Positions 37,954-48,600 of a stretch of 64,000 bases of DNA are shown in pieces. Numbering within the stretch: the stretch's first letter is position 1; each line of letters starts with the position of its first letter. The translations under genes and the position numbers were made by a program. The notes under the pieces were generated by a model. It was not told the DNA's origin and ran no database searches. It saw nothing but the letters and a program-made list of their open reading frames with translations. This DNA comes from Alkalicoccobacillus plakortidis (GTDB lineage Bacteria; Bacillota; Bacilli; Bacillales; Bacillaceae_D). The stretch is taken from positions 1,984,001-2,048,000 of the forward strand of contig NZ_JAMQJY010000001.1 of NCBI RefSeq assembly GCF_023703085.1, read 5' to 3'.

Positions 37954-38841
37954 TTATGAGTTCTGGATGGTTTGTTCACTTTCTACGTATTCTCTCATTT
38001 TCTTAATGAGTTCTTCTTTTAGTTCATCGCGTTGCATGGCAAAGTCTAGTGTGGTTAGGACAAAACCTAACTTCTCTCCTACGTCGTAACGCGTTCCTTC
38101 AAAGTCATAGGCATAGACGCTTTGCTCTTGATTCAGCATCTGAATTGCATCAGTTAGTTGGATCTCGCCACCTGCTCCGATTTCTTGTTTTTCAAGATGT
38201 GCGAAGATCTCTGGTGTTAGAATGTAACGGCCCATGATCGCTAGATTTGATGGTGCTTCCCCTAATGCTGGCTTCTCGACAAAGCGATTGACACCATAGA
38301 GTCTGCCGTCTGACTGGAGTGGATCGATAATGCCGTAGCGGTTGGTCTGGTTGTCAGCTACGGTTTGTACACCAATGACAGATGATCCGGTTTCGTTGTA
38401 TTGATTGATCAATTGTTTGGTACATGGTGTGTCATCTTGCACGATGTCGTCTCCAAGTAAAACGGCAAATGGTTCGTCACCGATAAACTTGCGGGCAGTC
38501 CAGACAGCATGTCCAAGTCCTTTTGGTTCTTTTTGACGGATGTAGTGTAATTCAACTTTGGAAGCAGCGGTAACCTTTTCAAGTAACTCTAGCTTTTGTT
38601 TTGCGAGTAGATTCTGCTCGAGTTCAAAAGCGTGGTCGAAGTGATCTTCAATCGCTCGCTTGCCTTTACCGGTTACGATAATGATGTCTTCAATGCCAGA
38701 AGCGACTGCTTCTTCAATGATGTATTGAATGGTTGGTTTATCGACGATTGGCAGCATTTCCTTTGGCATCGCTTTGGTTGCTGGTAAGAAACGGGTTCCG
38801 AGTCCGGCTGCAGGTATAATGGCTTTTTTGACTGGTTTCAT
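37954..38841 (-). CDS. galU: UTP-glucose-1-phosphate uridylyltransferase
   Basis: Makes UDP-glucose, the substrate of Ugd. 295 residues from ATG 38841 with AGAGGAGAG 9 nt upstream; an in-frame ATG at 38874 has no such site. Motifs: [56 protein letters not shown]. Lies upstream of the polysaccharide operon on the same strand and is probably transcribed towards it. Confidence 0.95.
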   Translation of the reverse strand: MKPVKKAIIPAAGLGTRFLPATKAMPKEMLPIVDKPTIQYIIEEAVASGIEDIIIVTGKGKRAIEDHFDHAFELEQNLLAKQKLELLEKVTAASKVELHYIRQKEPKGLGHAVWTARKFIGDEPFAVLLGDDIVQDDTPCTKQLINQYNETGSSVIGVQTVADNQTNRYGIIDPLQSDGRLYGVNRFVEKPALGEAPSNLAIMGRYILTPEIFAHLEKQEIGAGGEIQLTDAIQMLNQEQSVYAYDFEGTRYDVGEKLGFVLTTLDFAMQRDELKEELIKKMREYVESEQTIQNS

Positions 38842-38895
38842 ATGGTTGGTCTCTCCTCTTTGTTGTCTCTCCACTCTCTATATCTCTCTAATTTA

Positions 38896-39660
38896 TTAGA
38901 AAATCCCAACATAGCGTTTGCGTTTGAAGCGTTCTGGCGGAAGAAAAGGAATCGGTTCATCCTTCATGATTCTTGTTAGATTCTGCTGCAAGAATGTTGT
39001 GGTTTCCGTGCCAAAACGTGTTTCGATTTGATATAGGGCTTTATGTAAATTGGTTGTGTCTATTTTTGGTCGATCCGTGTCTGATGTCATCATGTGTACC
39101 AGGTTACAGCCAATCATTCGTTCTGTTGTTCGTTTGACATAGGTGCCTGCTTTGCCTGTCACACTGGTTGCAAGAACTTGAAGGAGTACGCCTTGCTTCA
39201 CAAGCTTATATAATAAATCCGGTTGTTCAATTAAATAACGGTTACGTTCTGGCTTAAATAAAATTGGAGTAATATCTAATAGCTGCAGCTGGTAAAGCTG
39301 TTCTGCTAGATTCGATGGAACGTCTCCGTCTGGTAAGTCAATAAGTAGATATCGGGAATGATTAATGGTTAGTAGGGAACGTGATTTGTATTCTTCAACA
39401 AGCATTTCGGTATAACGAACAAGTTGACCAGGAAAAATAGATAACGGAATATTCCGTCGATTAAGTTCGGTATTAAACGTTGAGACAGCTGATTCAATCA
39501 ATTCAACTGATTGTGGAGTAGGATGTTGCGGCATATCTGGAGCTATAAGGATAGATCGAATTCCATTTTCATGAGCATTTTTAGCTATTTCAATAGACCT
39601 ATCTTTCGATAATTGATTTTTGCAAACCATCGGAATAATGCGATTATATAGATCAATCAT
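38896..39660 (-). CDS. Degenerate PHP-domain protein, YwqE/CpsB-type pseudophosphatase
   Basis: 254-residue paralogue of the tyrosine-phosphatase at 41574-42347: both share the MID start, PGQ, PERN, SVTG, RF-x-R and a C-terminal P-P-E-x-(V/F)-(R/K)-(K/R)-K-R tail. The metal ligands are mostly lost: the family HCH is YNR, the HH of TPHH is MPQ, Glu of PGQE is Leu, the His before PERN is Lys, and SDAH is SDTD. So it folds like the phosphatase but should not bind the metal cluster. It may act as a binding or regulatory protein for the kinase. It lies 54 nt upstream of galU. Confidence 0.8.
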   Translation of the reverse strand: MIDLYNRIIPMVCKNQLSKDRSIEIAKNAHENGIRSILIAPDMPQHPTPQSVELIESAVSTFNTELNRRNIPLSIFPGQLVRYTEMLVEEYKSRSLLTINHSRYLLIDLPDGDVPSNLAEQLYQLQLLDITPILFKPERNRYLIEQPDLLYKLVKQGVLLQVLATSVTGKAGTYVKRTTERMIGCNLVHMMTSDTDRPKIDTTNLHKALYQIETRFGTETTTFLQQNLTRIMKDEPIPFLPPERFKRKRYVGIF

Positions 39661-39901
39661 GGGCTACCCTCTCTCTTGAAAAGTAAGTACAAGAAAGCAA
39701 TTCCATAATTTGTTCCTATCATACTACATACAGGACCAAATATCGATACTTTCCCAACATTTATTTGTTAATTTTACATTACAATCTATTAACATTTCAT
39801 ATTTCGTGCCGAATCATTAACATAGTAGTAGATACCTGTATATAGTATGATAGAATGAATATCGTTACACTAACGTTACACTTTATGGAAAGAGGGATGA
39901 A

Positions 39902-41471
39902 TTGCCTACTATACAAATAGGTGAGCAACCTATTCATTATTATTATCATCTGAGTCAATCGAGTGAAGCGGATACAATTGTTTTTGCACACGGAGCAATG
40001 ACAAATTATGAGCTGTTTGATGATTTGCTTCCATTCTTTATAACGCACTTTCACGTGCTTGTTTATGATCATCGTGGGTACGGGGGGAGCGTTCCGCTTA
40101 CTGAACCACTTGAGACACTTTCATTGGATCTATTTGCTAGTGATTTGCACGTCTTGCTTCAGTCACTTGGTATAAGTAGTGGTGTTCATCTTGCTGGCTT
40201 TCATCTTGGAGCGCTTACCGTTCTGCGTTATGCGGTGATGTTTCCAGATGAAGTAAAATCACTTTGTTTGATGACGTTGCCCTGTACACCACCACACTTA
40301 GCTGAGCAATTAATGGAGCATCGGTTGGCTATTAGCAATCAAGGAACTTTTATCCCAGAGGAATATGTGACACGTGTCGCTACTAATCTGCCAGAGACAC
40401 ACCCAAGAATTGCGTACTTACAAGAGAGGGTTCAGAATCTCGACATGACGGTTTTTAATCAGGTCTTGAAACTGGTTGTCTTTAACGATCCGTTACCAGA
40501 TTTGCGGGCCATTGAAAAACCGACGATGATCATGTCCGGTGCAAACGATGTTCTATTTCCTTCGTATTATCTTAATTTGCATGCGGTTTCCTATCCACAT
40601 TGTCGTTTTGTATCAATTACAAATGCAGCTTCATTTATCGTTCTTGATCGTCCTGAGCCAGTTGCGAGAAAAATGATGAGGTTCATGAACGTTAAACATG
40701 TTAAGAAAACAGTGTCCGATCCATTTATTCAGCACATGGATGAAACGATGCGCGCGTATGTTGAACAGATTCATCAAACAGCCAGAGATCAGCTCACTGT
40801 CAGTACTGGATTACGTGTAGATGTCTTATTTCAGTTCAAGGTTACTCGAGAGGGCAAGGAGTTATTGGAAGGTTGGAATAAACGTTTTTCAAAACAGATC
40901 CTACTGTATCTCTTATTCCACCGCTCTACAACAAGAGAACAGTTGTGTGAGGAGCTTTGGCCAAGCACTCCTATCGATAAAGCAAAGAAAAATTTACGTG
41001 TATATCTTAATTACCTAAAAGGTGTCATTAGCGATAAGGAAGCCGAACAACCATACATTGTGATAGATCGAGAGCACATCCACCTTACAGGTTTAATTGA
41101 AAGTGATGCATTGGCTTTTACAACTCTCCTTCATAAAGCGAATCTTGAAGAGGATGAGAAAGAGAAAATCCAAGCTCGTTGAACAACTCCTTTCAGAAGT
41201 AAACCAACCACTACTTCGGGTTTGTTATGATGAGTGGTTTCTAACGATGCGTTTTCAGTTAGAGGAGGAGTTTATTGAATTAATCCAGTGGGCAACTGAT
41301 TATTCAATAAGGGTTGGAGAAGAACGATGTATGACCACCGGCCTCAAGAAAGCGATCACAGCCGTGCCTGATGATCGGCTGTACGACTCCTTGATTGATT
41401 TGTATCAGCATTTGGGAGATGAGGCTGGTCGTGCGAAGTGGCTGCAGAAGAAGAAGTTAATTGAGGTTTAG
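39902..41471 (+). pseudogene. Alpha/beta-hydrolase-like domain fused to a SARP/BTAD-type regulator, frameshifted
   Basis: About 522 residues after repair. Residues 1-270 form an alpha/beta-hydrolase fold (TIVFAHGAMTNYELF, VYDHRGYGGS), but the nucleophile elbow is AGFHLGA (His in place of Ser) and the catalytic-His region is NAASFIVLD, so it is probably inactive. Residues 330-425 form a winged helix (LLYLLFHRSTTREQLCEELW, KNLRVYLNYLKG) as in SARP/OmpR-type factors. A helical BTAD-like part follows after an extra base in CCAAGC at 41170-41175. TTG start with AAAGAGG upstream. A divergently placed regulator inside the capsule locus; target unknown. Confidence 0.75.
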
Positions 41472-41480
41472 GAAATTTAG

Positions 41481-41506
41481 TCCCGTCTATGTAGGCGGGA
41501 TTTTTT
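41481..41506 (+). terminator. Terminator after the hydrolase/SARP gene
   Basis: TCCCGTCTA/TAGGCGGGA stem followed by T6. Confidence 0.85.
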
Positions 41507-41538
41507 GTTGTGAACAGTTAGGCTGAAACCAAATCAAA

Positions 41539-41568
41539 AAGCAGTGAGTCTATTGGGACTCACTGCTT
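41539..41568 (-). terminator. Terminator after the tyrosine phosphatase gene
   Basis: Perfect 12-bp stem AAGCAGTGAGTC/GACTCACTGCTT with a T run on the minus strand. Confidence 0.9.
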
Positions 41569-41573
41569 GGGTC

Positions 41574-42347
41574 TTAGCCAAAAAAGCTAAAGCGTTTTCT
41601 CTTTTTTCGAACGGGTTCTGGTGGATAAATGATTAGGTTCTGGTTTGAGACTAGAAGTTCGGCATTTTCTTGAAATTGATAGAGTAGGTCCGTTCCAAAC
41701 TCTTCTTCTATTAGGTCTGATGCTTGTTTCATCCGGAATGTCCGGGCTTGTAAGTTATGTGCATCAGACGCAAGAAGGTGAGCTAGGTTCGCCTCTAGCA
41801 ATTGGTCAGTAAAACTTTTAACCGTTTTACCAAAATGCCCAGTGACGCTTGAAGTCGTAATTTGGGTTAAGGCACCGTTGCGCACAAACTCAAATAATTT
41901 GTCTGGCTTTTCTTGCAGCACCTTATTCCGTTCTGGGTGAGCAATAACCGGTATATAGCCTTGTACAGCCAGATCATAAAATAAGCGCTCACTGTAAGCA
42001 GGAACTGAGTTCGTTGGAAATTCTACTAATACGTAACGTCCTTCACCTGTTAGTGGAACGGAGCGTCCAAGCGCCAGATGCTCAACTAACTCGCCAAAAA
42101 GGCGGATTTCCTGTCCTGGCTTAACGACTAGTGGAATGCCTTCTGTTTCAAGTGCTGCAATCACAGCTTCTACTCCCGCTGCCATTTCTTCGGCAGTTGA
42201 GTCGAAGTAGGGATTCGCATGATGAGGCGTTGCAATAATCGTAGTAATACCTTCCTGTACGGCCGTCCGTGCCATTTCTACACTATGTGCAAGTGATGCT
42301 GATCCATCGTCTAGACCAGGAAGGATGTGACAGTGCACATCAATCAT
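41574..42347 (-). CDS. ywqE: Tyrosine-protein phosphatase, PHP family (YwqE/CpsB/CapC)
   Basis: 257-residue metal-dependent phosphatase that dephosphorylates the neighbouring BY-kinase and sugar enzymes. All PHP ligands are present: DVHCHILPGLDDG, ATPHH, PGQEIR, AHPERN and ASDAHN. A basic tail RKKRKRFSFFG. Follows the kinase gene by about 31 nt in a Wzz-kinase-phosphatase operon, as in Bacillus ywqCDE. Confidence 0.95.
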   Translation of the reverse strand: MIDVHCHILPGLDDGSASLAHSVEMARTAVQEGITTIIATPHHANPYFDSTAEEMAAGVEAVIAALETEGIPLVVKPGQEIRLFGELVEHLALGRSVPLTGEGRYVLVEFPTNSVPAYSERLFYDLAVQGYIPVIAHPERNKVLQEKPDKLFEFVRNGALTQITTSSVTGHFGKTVKSFTDQLLEANLAHLLASDAHNLQARTFRMKQASDLIEEEFGTDLLYQFQENAELLVSNQNLIIYPPEPVRKKRKRFSFFG

Positions 42348-42378
42348 AGTGGATCACCTTCTAATCTAATAAATAGGA

Positions 42379-43080
42379 TTAATAATAGTAATAGCTCTTC
42401 TCATCTACTGGTTTATTATTAAGGATGACACCTAATAAATTTGCCTTACTTTTTAATAAAAGATCTTTTGTTTTGACTACTTCATCACGGTCGGTTTTGC
42501 CACTTGAGGTAACAAGAATGGTTCCGTCTACTTTACTAGCAATTAACTGTGCATCGGTTACTGCCATCACAGGTGGCGCGTCTAAAATGATAATATCAAA
42601 TTGTTCAAGTGCTTGCTCTAATACTAACTCCATCATACGCGAGTTTAAAAGTTCAGCAGGGTTTGGGGGGATAGGGCCACATGTCAAGATAGATAGATGT
42701 TCAATCTTGGTTATTTGTACCGTTTCTTCTAAAGTTGTTTGTTTTGATAACACATTTGTTAATCCGCGGGTATTAGGTGAGCTAAATGTGTAGTGAACGG
42801 TCGGGCGACGCATATCAGCATCTATTATAAGGACACGCTGCCCATTTTGTGCCATGACAATCGCTAGATTCGCTACACTAGTTGATTTGCCTTCCCCTGG
42901 CCCTGCTGATGTGACAACAAAACTGCGTAATTCTTTATCGACTGAAGAAAATTCAATATTGGTACGAATCGTTCGATACTGCTCCGATATTGGAGAATGT
43001 TTATGTAAGTCAGCAACCAATTGGCGTTGTGTCTTATTTCTTGTCGATTTTGATTTTTGTTTACTCGAGCGTGTTGCCAT
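42379..43080 (-). CDS. ywqD: Bacterial tyrosine kinase (BY-kinase, YwqD/CpsD/CapB)
   Basis: Autophosphorylating kinase that controls polysaccharide length and UDP-glucose dehydrogenase activity in relatives. Walker A GPGEGKSTSVANLA, Walker A' LIIDADMRRP, Walker B IIILDAPPV, and a C-terminal tyrosine cluster EKSYYYY. I start at ATG 43080 (AAGGAAGGTG 9 nt upstream); a GTG four codons earlier sits on the ribosome site. 233 residues. Needs the Wzz-like partner encoded just upstream for activity. Confidence 0.94.
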   Translation of the reverse strand: MATRSSKQKSKSTRNKTQRQLVADLHKHSPISEQYRTIRTNIEFSSVDKELRSFVVTSAGPGEGKSTSVANLAIVMAQNGQRVLIIDADMRRPTVHYTFSSPNTRGLTNVLSKQTTLEETVQITKIEHLSILTCGPIPPNPAELLNSRMMELVLEQALEQFDIIILDAPPVMAVTDAQLIASKVDGTILVTSSGKTDRDEVVKTKDLLLKSKANLLGVILNNKPVDEKSYYYY

Positions 43081-43099
43081 ATGTGCAGGCACCTTCCTT

Positions 43100-43807
43100 C
43101 TAGGAACTTTTCTTTAAGAAATCGTCTACACTATCCATATTGGAGATTGCTCCAAGAACAGGCATATCCAGTGCATCTTCAATGTCTTTTTCCGATTTAA
43201 TCGTTGTATCTAAATATTCTAACAAGAATGCCAAACCAACGGCAGCCATTAGGCCAACGACAAAAGCAATCGCAATATTCAGCATTTTGTTCGGGCTAAC
43301 GGGTGATTGATTTTCTGTAAATGTTGCTGGTGACAGAATACTAACATTCTCTACACTAAACAATCCAGGTACTTCTTGTTCAAAGACTGACGCAATGGTA
43401 TTAACAAGCATAGCAGCCTGCTCAGCACTAGAATCTTCAACAGTAATGTTCATAACCTGTGAATCATTCGCACTACTTACAGTAATCATTTGATTTAATT
43501 GACTAACTGTTAGATTTACATCCGCTTCTTCAATTACCTTGTCTAGGATATAGGGACTTTTAATAATTTCATTATACGTGCTAATCAATTCAATATTAGT
43601 GCGGATTTCATTTTGACTGAATGCATTCTCTGGATTCGGATTGGTTTGATTGACGAGTAGTTGTGTGCTATTTTGAAACATTGGTGTGAGTAAAAAGAAG
43701 CTAACGGCTGCGGCCACTACCATAGCAATAATAGGAAGGATAATAAGTAGTTTCAAACGCCTTCTTAATGTTAAAAATATATCTTTTAGACTAATGGTTT
43801 CTTCCAT
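43100..43807 (-). CDS. ywqC: Wzz/CapA-type polysaccharide co-polymerase and kinase activator
   Basis: 235-residue membrane protein with TM1 near residues 16-38 and TM2 near 165-188, flanking an extracellular Wzz domain. The cytoplasmic C-terminus (EYLDTTIKSEKDIEDAL, VLGAIS) is the kinase-activating tail. ATG at 43807 is 12 nt from AGGAGG; TTG at 43816 is closer, so the first three residues are uncertain. First gene of the kinase module; divergent from the LCP gene. Confidence 0.92.
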   Translation of the reverse strand: MEETISLKDIFLTLRRRLKLLIILPIIAMVVAAAVSFFLLTPMFQNSTQLLVNQTNPNPENAFSQNEIRTNIELISTYNEIIKSPYILDKVIEEADVNLTVSQLNQMITVSSANDSQVMNITVEDSSAEQAAMLVNTIASVFEQEVPGLFSVENVSILSPATFTENQSPVSPNKMLNIAIAFVVGLMAAVGLAFLLEYLDTTIKSEKDIEDALDMPVLGAISNMDSVDDFLKKSS

Positions 43808-43992
43808 CCGATACAAATACCTCCTAAATGGTGTAACTTTTCTATAGATATTTTGGATTATATCATAGTTTCGTAGGGAGAATAGATTAATTTTCGCTTG
43901 TGTATCTGTAAATTTTTCACTATACTTATGAAAGTATTATGCCTTAAAGGTCTAAAGACCTATATAACATCAAAGAGAGGCGTTATGAATCT

Positions 43993-44895
43993 ATGAGAAA
44001 AGGTTTTAAAATTGCTATTATTATCGTTGGTGTATTGTTCCTTGCAGGCGCTTGTTTTGCTTATTATGTCTACGACTCCATTCGTGATACAGCTACTGCC
44101 ATTCATGAGCCGATCGGTGATCGTCAAATGCCAGGTAGAGACGTAAACATTGAAGACTCAGAGCCTGTATCATTCTTGATCGCCGGTATAGATGCTAGAG
44201 GAGATAATCTATCAGGGCGTTCCGATACGATGATTCTCGTGACGGTGAATCCTGCGATGAAGTCAGTGAAAATGCTCAGTATCCCACGTGATACACGTAC
44301 TGAAATCGTCGGAAAAGGCACTGTCGAAAAGATCAACCATGCATACGCATATGGCGGACCAGCCATGGCAATGGACTCTGTTGAGAACTTATTTGACGTG
44401 AGTATCGACCATTATGTGACGATTAATATGGAAGGTTTTAAAGAATTAATTGACGCACTTGGTGGAGTTACTGTAGACAACGACTTTGAATTCAACCTCG
44501 ATGGCCACACTTTCTCAGAAGGTAAGCAGTTCTTAAGCGGCGAAGAAGCCCTAGCTTACACTCGCATGAGAAAAGAAGACCCGCGCGGAGACTTCGGACG
44601 AGCAGCTCGCCAACGTGAAATTGTTGAAGCGGTTATTAGAGAAGCAGCCCAGTTCAGCTCGATTACAAAAGCAAACGAAATGCTAGATGTTGTTGGCGGA
44701 TCAGTTAAAACAGATATGTCCCTTGATCAAATGTGGACGTTGCAAAATAACTATCGTAATGCGTTAGGCACAGTGGATCAAATCGAATTTGATTATACTA
44801 CCCCTACTATAGACAGAGTATCATATGTTGTTTTAAGTGATGAGACTATAGCAGAGATTAGTGCTGAGTTGAGAGAGCATTTGGAATTGAATTAA
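43993..44895 (+). CDS. LytR-CpsA-Psr (LCP) family glycopolymer transferase
   Basis: 300 residues. An N-terminal membrane helix (FKIAIIIVGVLFLAGACFAY) and an extracellular LCP domain with FLIAGIDARGDNLSGRSDTM, LSIPRDTRTEI (Arg for pyrophosphate), INHAYAYGG and ARQREIVEAVI. LCP enzymes attach teichoic acid or capsule from undecaprenyl carriers to peptidoglycan. Placed here, attachment of the capsule made by this locus is likely. Divergent from the Wzz gene; 176 bp between. Confidence 0.95.
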   Translation: MRKGFKIAIIIVGVLFLAGACFAYYVYDSIRDTATAIHEPIGDRQMPGRDVNIEDSEPVSFLIAGIDARGDNLSGRSDTMILVTVNPAMKSVKMLSIPRDTRTEIVGKGTVEKINHAYAYGGPAMAMDSVENLFDVSIDHYVTINMEGFKELIDALGGVTVDNDFEFNLDGHTFSEGKQFLSGEEALAYTRMRKEDPRGDFGRAARQREIVEAVIREAAQFSSITKANEMLDVVGGSVKTDMSLDQMWTLQNNYRNALGTVDQIEFDYTTPTIDRVSYVVLSDETIAEISAELREHLELN

Positions 44896-44905
44896 TAGAA
44901 TTTTT

Positions 44906-44936
44906 ACCCCTGCGGCGGTGGCTGTGGGGGTTGTTT
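44906..44936 (+). terminator. Terminator after the LCP gene
   Basis: ACCCC...GGGGGT stem followed by TTGTTTT. Confidence 0.7.
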
Positions 44937-45005
44937 TATGAAAATGGATCAACTAGGAACCTCGCTATGTTTTCGTTTTTCCAACCTGATACTTGTTCAC
45001 TCACT

Positions 45006-45623
45006 TTATTCGTTTACATCTGTTTTGGTAGGGATGGCATAGACAAAATAACGTTCTTCCGGTCTAGTCAATGAAAAAAACGGGTAACACGTCATTAACA
45101 CGAGCGTCTCCTCATCCCCCTCCCCCACGCGCCATGTTTCAGACTCATGACCAATTTCTGTGGAATCCACTATATACTCGAATTGGCCATATGGGGTATC
45201 TATTGTAATGAGATCGCCTTGTTCCACTTCACCTACATGTAAAAAGGCAGAGTCATTATGTCCCGCCAGAAACACTTGCTCTCCATCTCCAGGGAACCCT
45301 GTTTGGGGGTCATGACCAACTCCATGTTTAAGGTTCTCAAGCTCTGAACCATGTACGATCGGCATGGATAAATCAATGGATGGGATTTGAATTTTCCCGA
45401 TTGAATCCCCAAGCTTAACCGAGAAGTCCTCACGCTTCATCAGTAACGCTTCATCTAGTTTTGTTTCATTTGCAGTTGAGTCATACCCATACTCCCTAAG
45501 GTAGTCTTCAGTCGCTTCCATTTGATAATTGCTACCAAAATAAAAGTCTACTAATAAATATCCAACGTATAAAAGGAAGCTTGCCCCAGTAACTAAACAT
45601 AATCTACCGACCCATCGTATCAT
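45006..45623 (-). CDS. Class D-type sortase for the second adhesin
   Basis: 205 residues with one N-terminal helix (VTGASFLLYVGYLLVDFYF). The sortase core has His in FLAGHNDSAF, Cys in LVLMTCYPF and Arg in RPEERYFVYA. ATG 45623 with AAGGAG 8 nt upstream decides the start; a longer in-frame reading from 45683 runs through the adhesin terminator. Sits downstream of the adhesin with a terminator between, so it probably has some transcription of its own or by readthrough. Confidence 0.9.
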   Translation of the reverse strand: MIRWVGRLCLVTGASFLLYVGYLLVDFYFGSNYQMEATEDYLREYGYDSTANETKLDEALLMKREDFSVKLGDSIGKIQIPSIDLSMPIVHGSELENLKHGVGHDPQTGFPGDGEQVFLAGHNDSAFLHVGEVEQGDLITIDTPYGQFEYIVDSTEIGHESETWRVGEGDEETLVLMTCYPFFSLTRPEERYFVYAIPTKTDVNE

Positions 45624-45649
45624 ACGAACGCTCCTTAATTGAGTATGAA

Positions 45650-45680
45650 AAAGGCCACTTAATGATTTAAGTGGCCTTTT
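45650..45680 (-). terminator. Terminator between adhesin 2 and its sortase
   Basis: Stem AAAGGCCACTTAA/TTAAGTGGCCTTT around TGAT with a T run on the minus strand, directly after the adhesin stop. Confidence 0.9.
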
Positions 45681-45682
45681 CA

Positions 45683-48600
45683 TTATACTGTATTCTTTTT
45701 CTTCTTCCTATTCATTTGTAAAAATAGGATACCGATAGCAAGCAGAACGATTCCTGTTAGGGCCATGGCAAATACATTGTTTGCCGTTTGGACTAACGTA
45801 CCGTTTCCATTCTCTTTGTCCCTGTCTTTACTAAGATCTTGATCATGATCTTTGTTATTCTCTGCTTCTTGTGATGGTTTGTGATCTTTTGGATCCCCAG
45901 TGCCTTTTACTGCTTCATCTGGATTTTTGGTCGGATCACTTGGTTCATCATTGTCTGTTTCGTTTGGTTGATCAACCCATTTAATTGATACAAGGTGATC
46001 GTCTATCTCTTTTAGTTCTTTTTCATCTGAGGTGTAGCCGACTACTGAAGCGACGTTGATAAGTGTTTCTTTTGTCAGATCAGATTGTGTGACAGCATAC
46101 ACAGCCGTTCCTGTTGTTTTCTCCCCTGGTGCGAGTTCTGTTGTTTCCAGTTTAACTTCTCCACCAAGCATTGGGTCTTCAACTTGAATATTTGTTATCG
46201 TGACATTGCCTCTGTTTTCTACTTCAAATGAGTATGTCACTTCATCACCAACTTGGCTGATGGATTCCTGGTTGCTGCTCTTTGTAAACGCAAGGCTGCC
46301 AGCTGCCTCTTCATATACTGTCACCTCATCAACTCCAGTGACACGTTCTCCTAGCTTTGTTTCACCAGCTACAGTCGCTTCATTATAGATCTCGCCACGG
46401 TCAATGTCGGCTTGAGTGATTGTATAGACTGCTTCTGCTACCAGTACGCTGCCTGGTTCAAGCGTGATGGAATGATCCTCTTCAATCACTTCTCCGTTGA
46501 TCGTCAGGTACGTGATGTCACTGATATTTTCTAGCTCATCCGTTAACGTTACATCAACTAATGTGACATTTCCTATGTTTTGAGCTGTGAAGGTGTAGAC
46601 GATCTCTTCTCCCACTTTTAACTCATCACGATCCGCTTCTTTCATTAATGCGATCGCTTGGGATTGTTCTGTTGGAATCGTATCGTCATCTTCTGTTTCA
46701 AGAACGGATTCGTCTGGACCTTTCCCTGTTACGGTTGCAATGTTTTTAACGTCTGTCTTGTTTAAATCTTCTTGTGTCACCGTGTAGCTTCCTGTTCCAG
46801 TCGTGGTTTGCCCTGGTGCTAGCTTTGTTGTTTCAAGGGTAACCTCTCCACCAAGCATTGGGTCAGTTAGTTCCAGATCCGTTATCGTTACATTCCCTGT
46901 ATTTTCAACATCAAATGTATACGTTACGGTTTCCCCAACTTCTCTGACTGTCTCAAGATCGCTTGTTTTAGTTAAAGAAAGCTTTGGTGCTAATTCTTGT
47001 TCAATGAGGACCTCATCTTCGTCGCTCACTTTTTCTTGAGATGGTGCGTTCCCTTCAACCATCGCTTTGTTGAACACTTTTCCACGATCCACGTCTGCTT
47101 GTGTGATCGTATAGGTTGCTTCAGCCAATAGCTGACTACCTGGTTCAAGGGTGACTGATTCTTCATCCTTGATCTCTTCCCCATCAATCGTTTTCAAAGT
47201 AATCTCACTTAGGTTCTCTAATTCATCTGTAAGAACCACGTTATTCAACGTGACATTCCCTTTATTCAATACAGTAAAGGTGTACACAATGTCTTCGCCA
47301 ACCATCAGATCATCCCGGTTCGCTTCTTTTGTCAGCTCAAGGGAAGGCTGTTGTTCAACCAAGGTCGTTTCGTCATCTGTTTCTTTGACGCCCGTGCCAT
47401 CTGGGAACTCTCCTGTAACAGCGGCCACATTCGTGAGAACGCCGTTGTTTAAGTTGGCTTGAGTCACCACATATACAGCCATTCCAATGGTTTTCTCTCC
47501 TGGTGCGAGTTCAGCTGTTTCAAGCTCAATCTCTCCACCAAGCATTGGATCCTCGACTTGAATTTGTGTGACTGTCACATTTCCTGTGTTCTCCACTTCA
47601 AATGTGTACGTTACTTCATCACCAACTTGGCTGATGGTTTTCTGGTCGCTGCTCTTTGTGAACGCAAGGCTTCCAACTGCTTCTTCATACACAGTGGTCT
47701 CATCCTGATCAGTTACACGTTCTCCTAGCTTTGTTTCACCTGTTACAGTCGCATCGTTATAAACCTCACCACGATCGATATCCGCTTGTGTTATCGTATA
47801 CGTTGCTTCTGCGATCAATACACTGTTTGGTTCGAGCGTGATCAATTCACCATCTTCAATCGCTTCTCCGTTGATGGTCAGGTATGTGATGTCACTGATA
47901 TTTTCTAGCTTATCCGTTAATGTTACGTCAACTAATGTAACATTTCCTACGTTCTGAGCTGTGAAGGTGTAGACAATCTCTTCTCCCACTTTTAACTCAT
48001 CACGATCCGCTTCTTTCATTAATGCGATCGCTTGGGATTGCTCCGTTGGAATCGTATCGTCATCTTCTGTTTCAATGACTGATTCGTCTGGGCTTGTACC
48101 TGTCACGATTGCCGTATTCTTAAGGTCTTTCTTGTTTAAATCTTCTTGTGTGATGACATAATTCGCCGTTCCAGTGGTTTTCTCTCCTGGTGCCAGCTTT
48201 GTCGTTTCAAGAGTGATTTCTCCGCCAAGCATCGGGTCAGTTAGTTCCAGATCCGTTATCGTTACATTCCCTGTATTTTCAACATCAAATGTGTACGTTA
48301 CGGTTTCTCCAACTTCTCTGACTGTCTCAAGATCGCTTGTTTTAGTTAGTGAAAGCTTTGGTGCTAATTCTTGTTCTACAACGACTTGGTCTTCGTCGCT
48401 CACTTTTTCTTGGGATGGTGAGTTGCCTTCAACCATTGCTTCGTTGGTCACTTCACCACGATCCACATCTGCTTGAGTGATCGTATAGGTTGCTTCAGCT
48501 GCTAGCTGACTACCTGGTTCAAGGGTAATCGAATCTTCATCCTTGATCTCTTCCCCATCAATCGTTTTCAAGGTAATCTCACTTAGATTCTCTAATTCAT

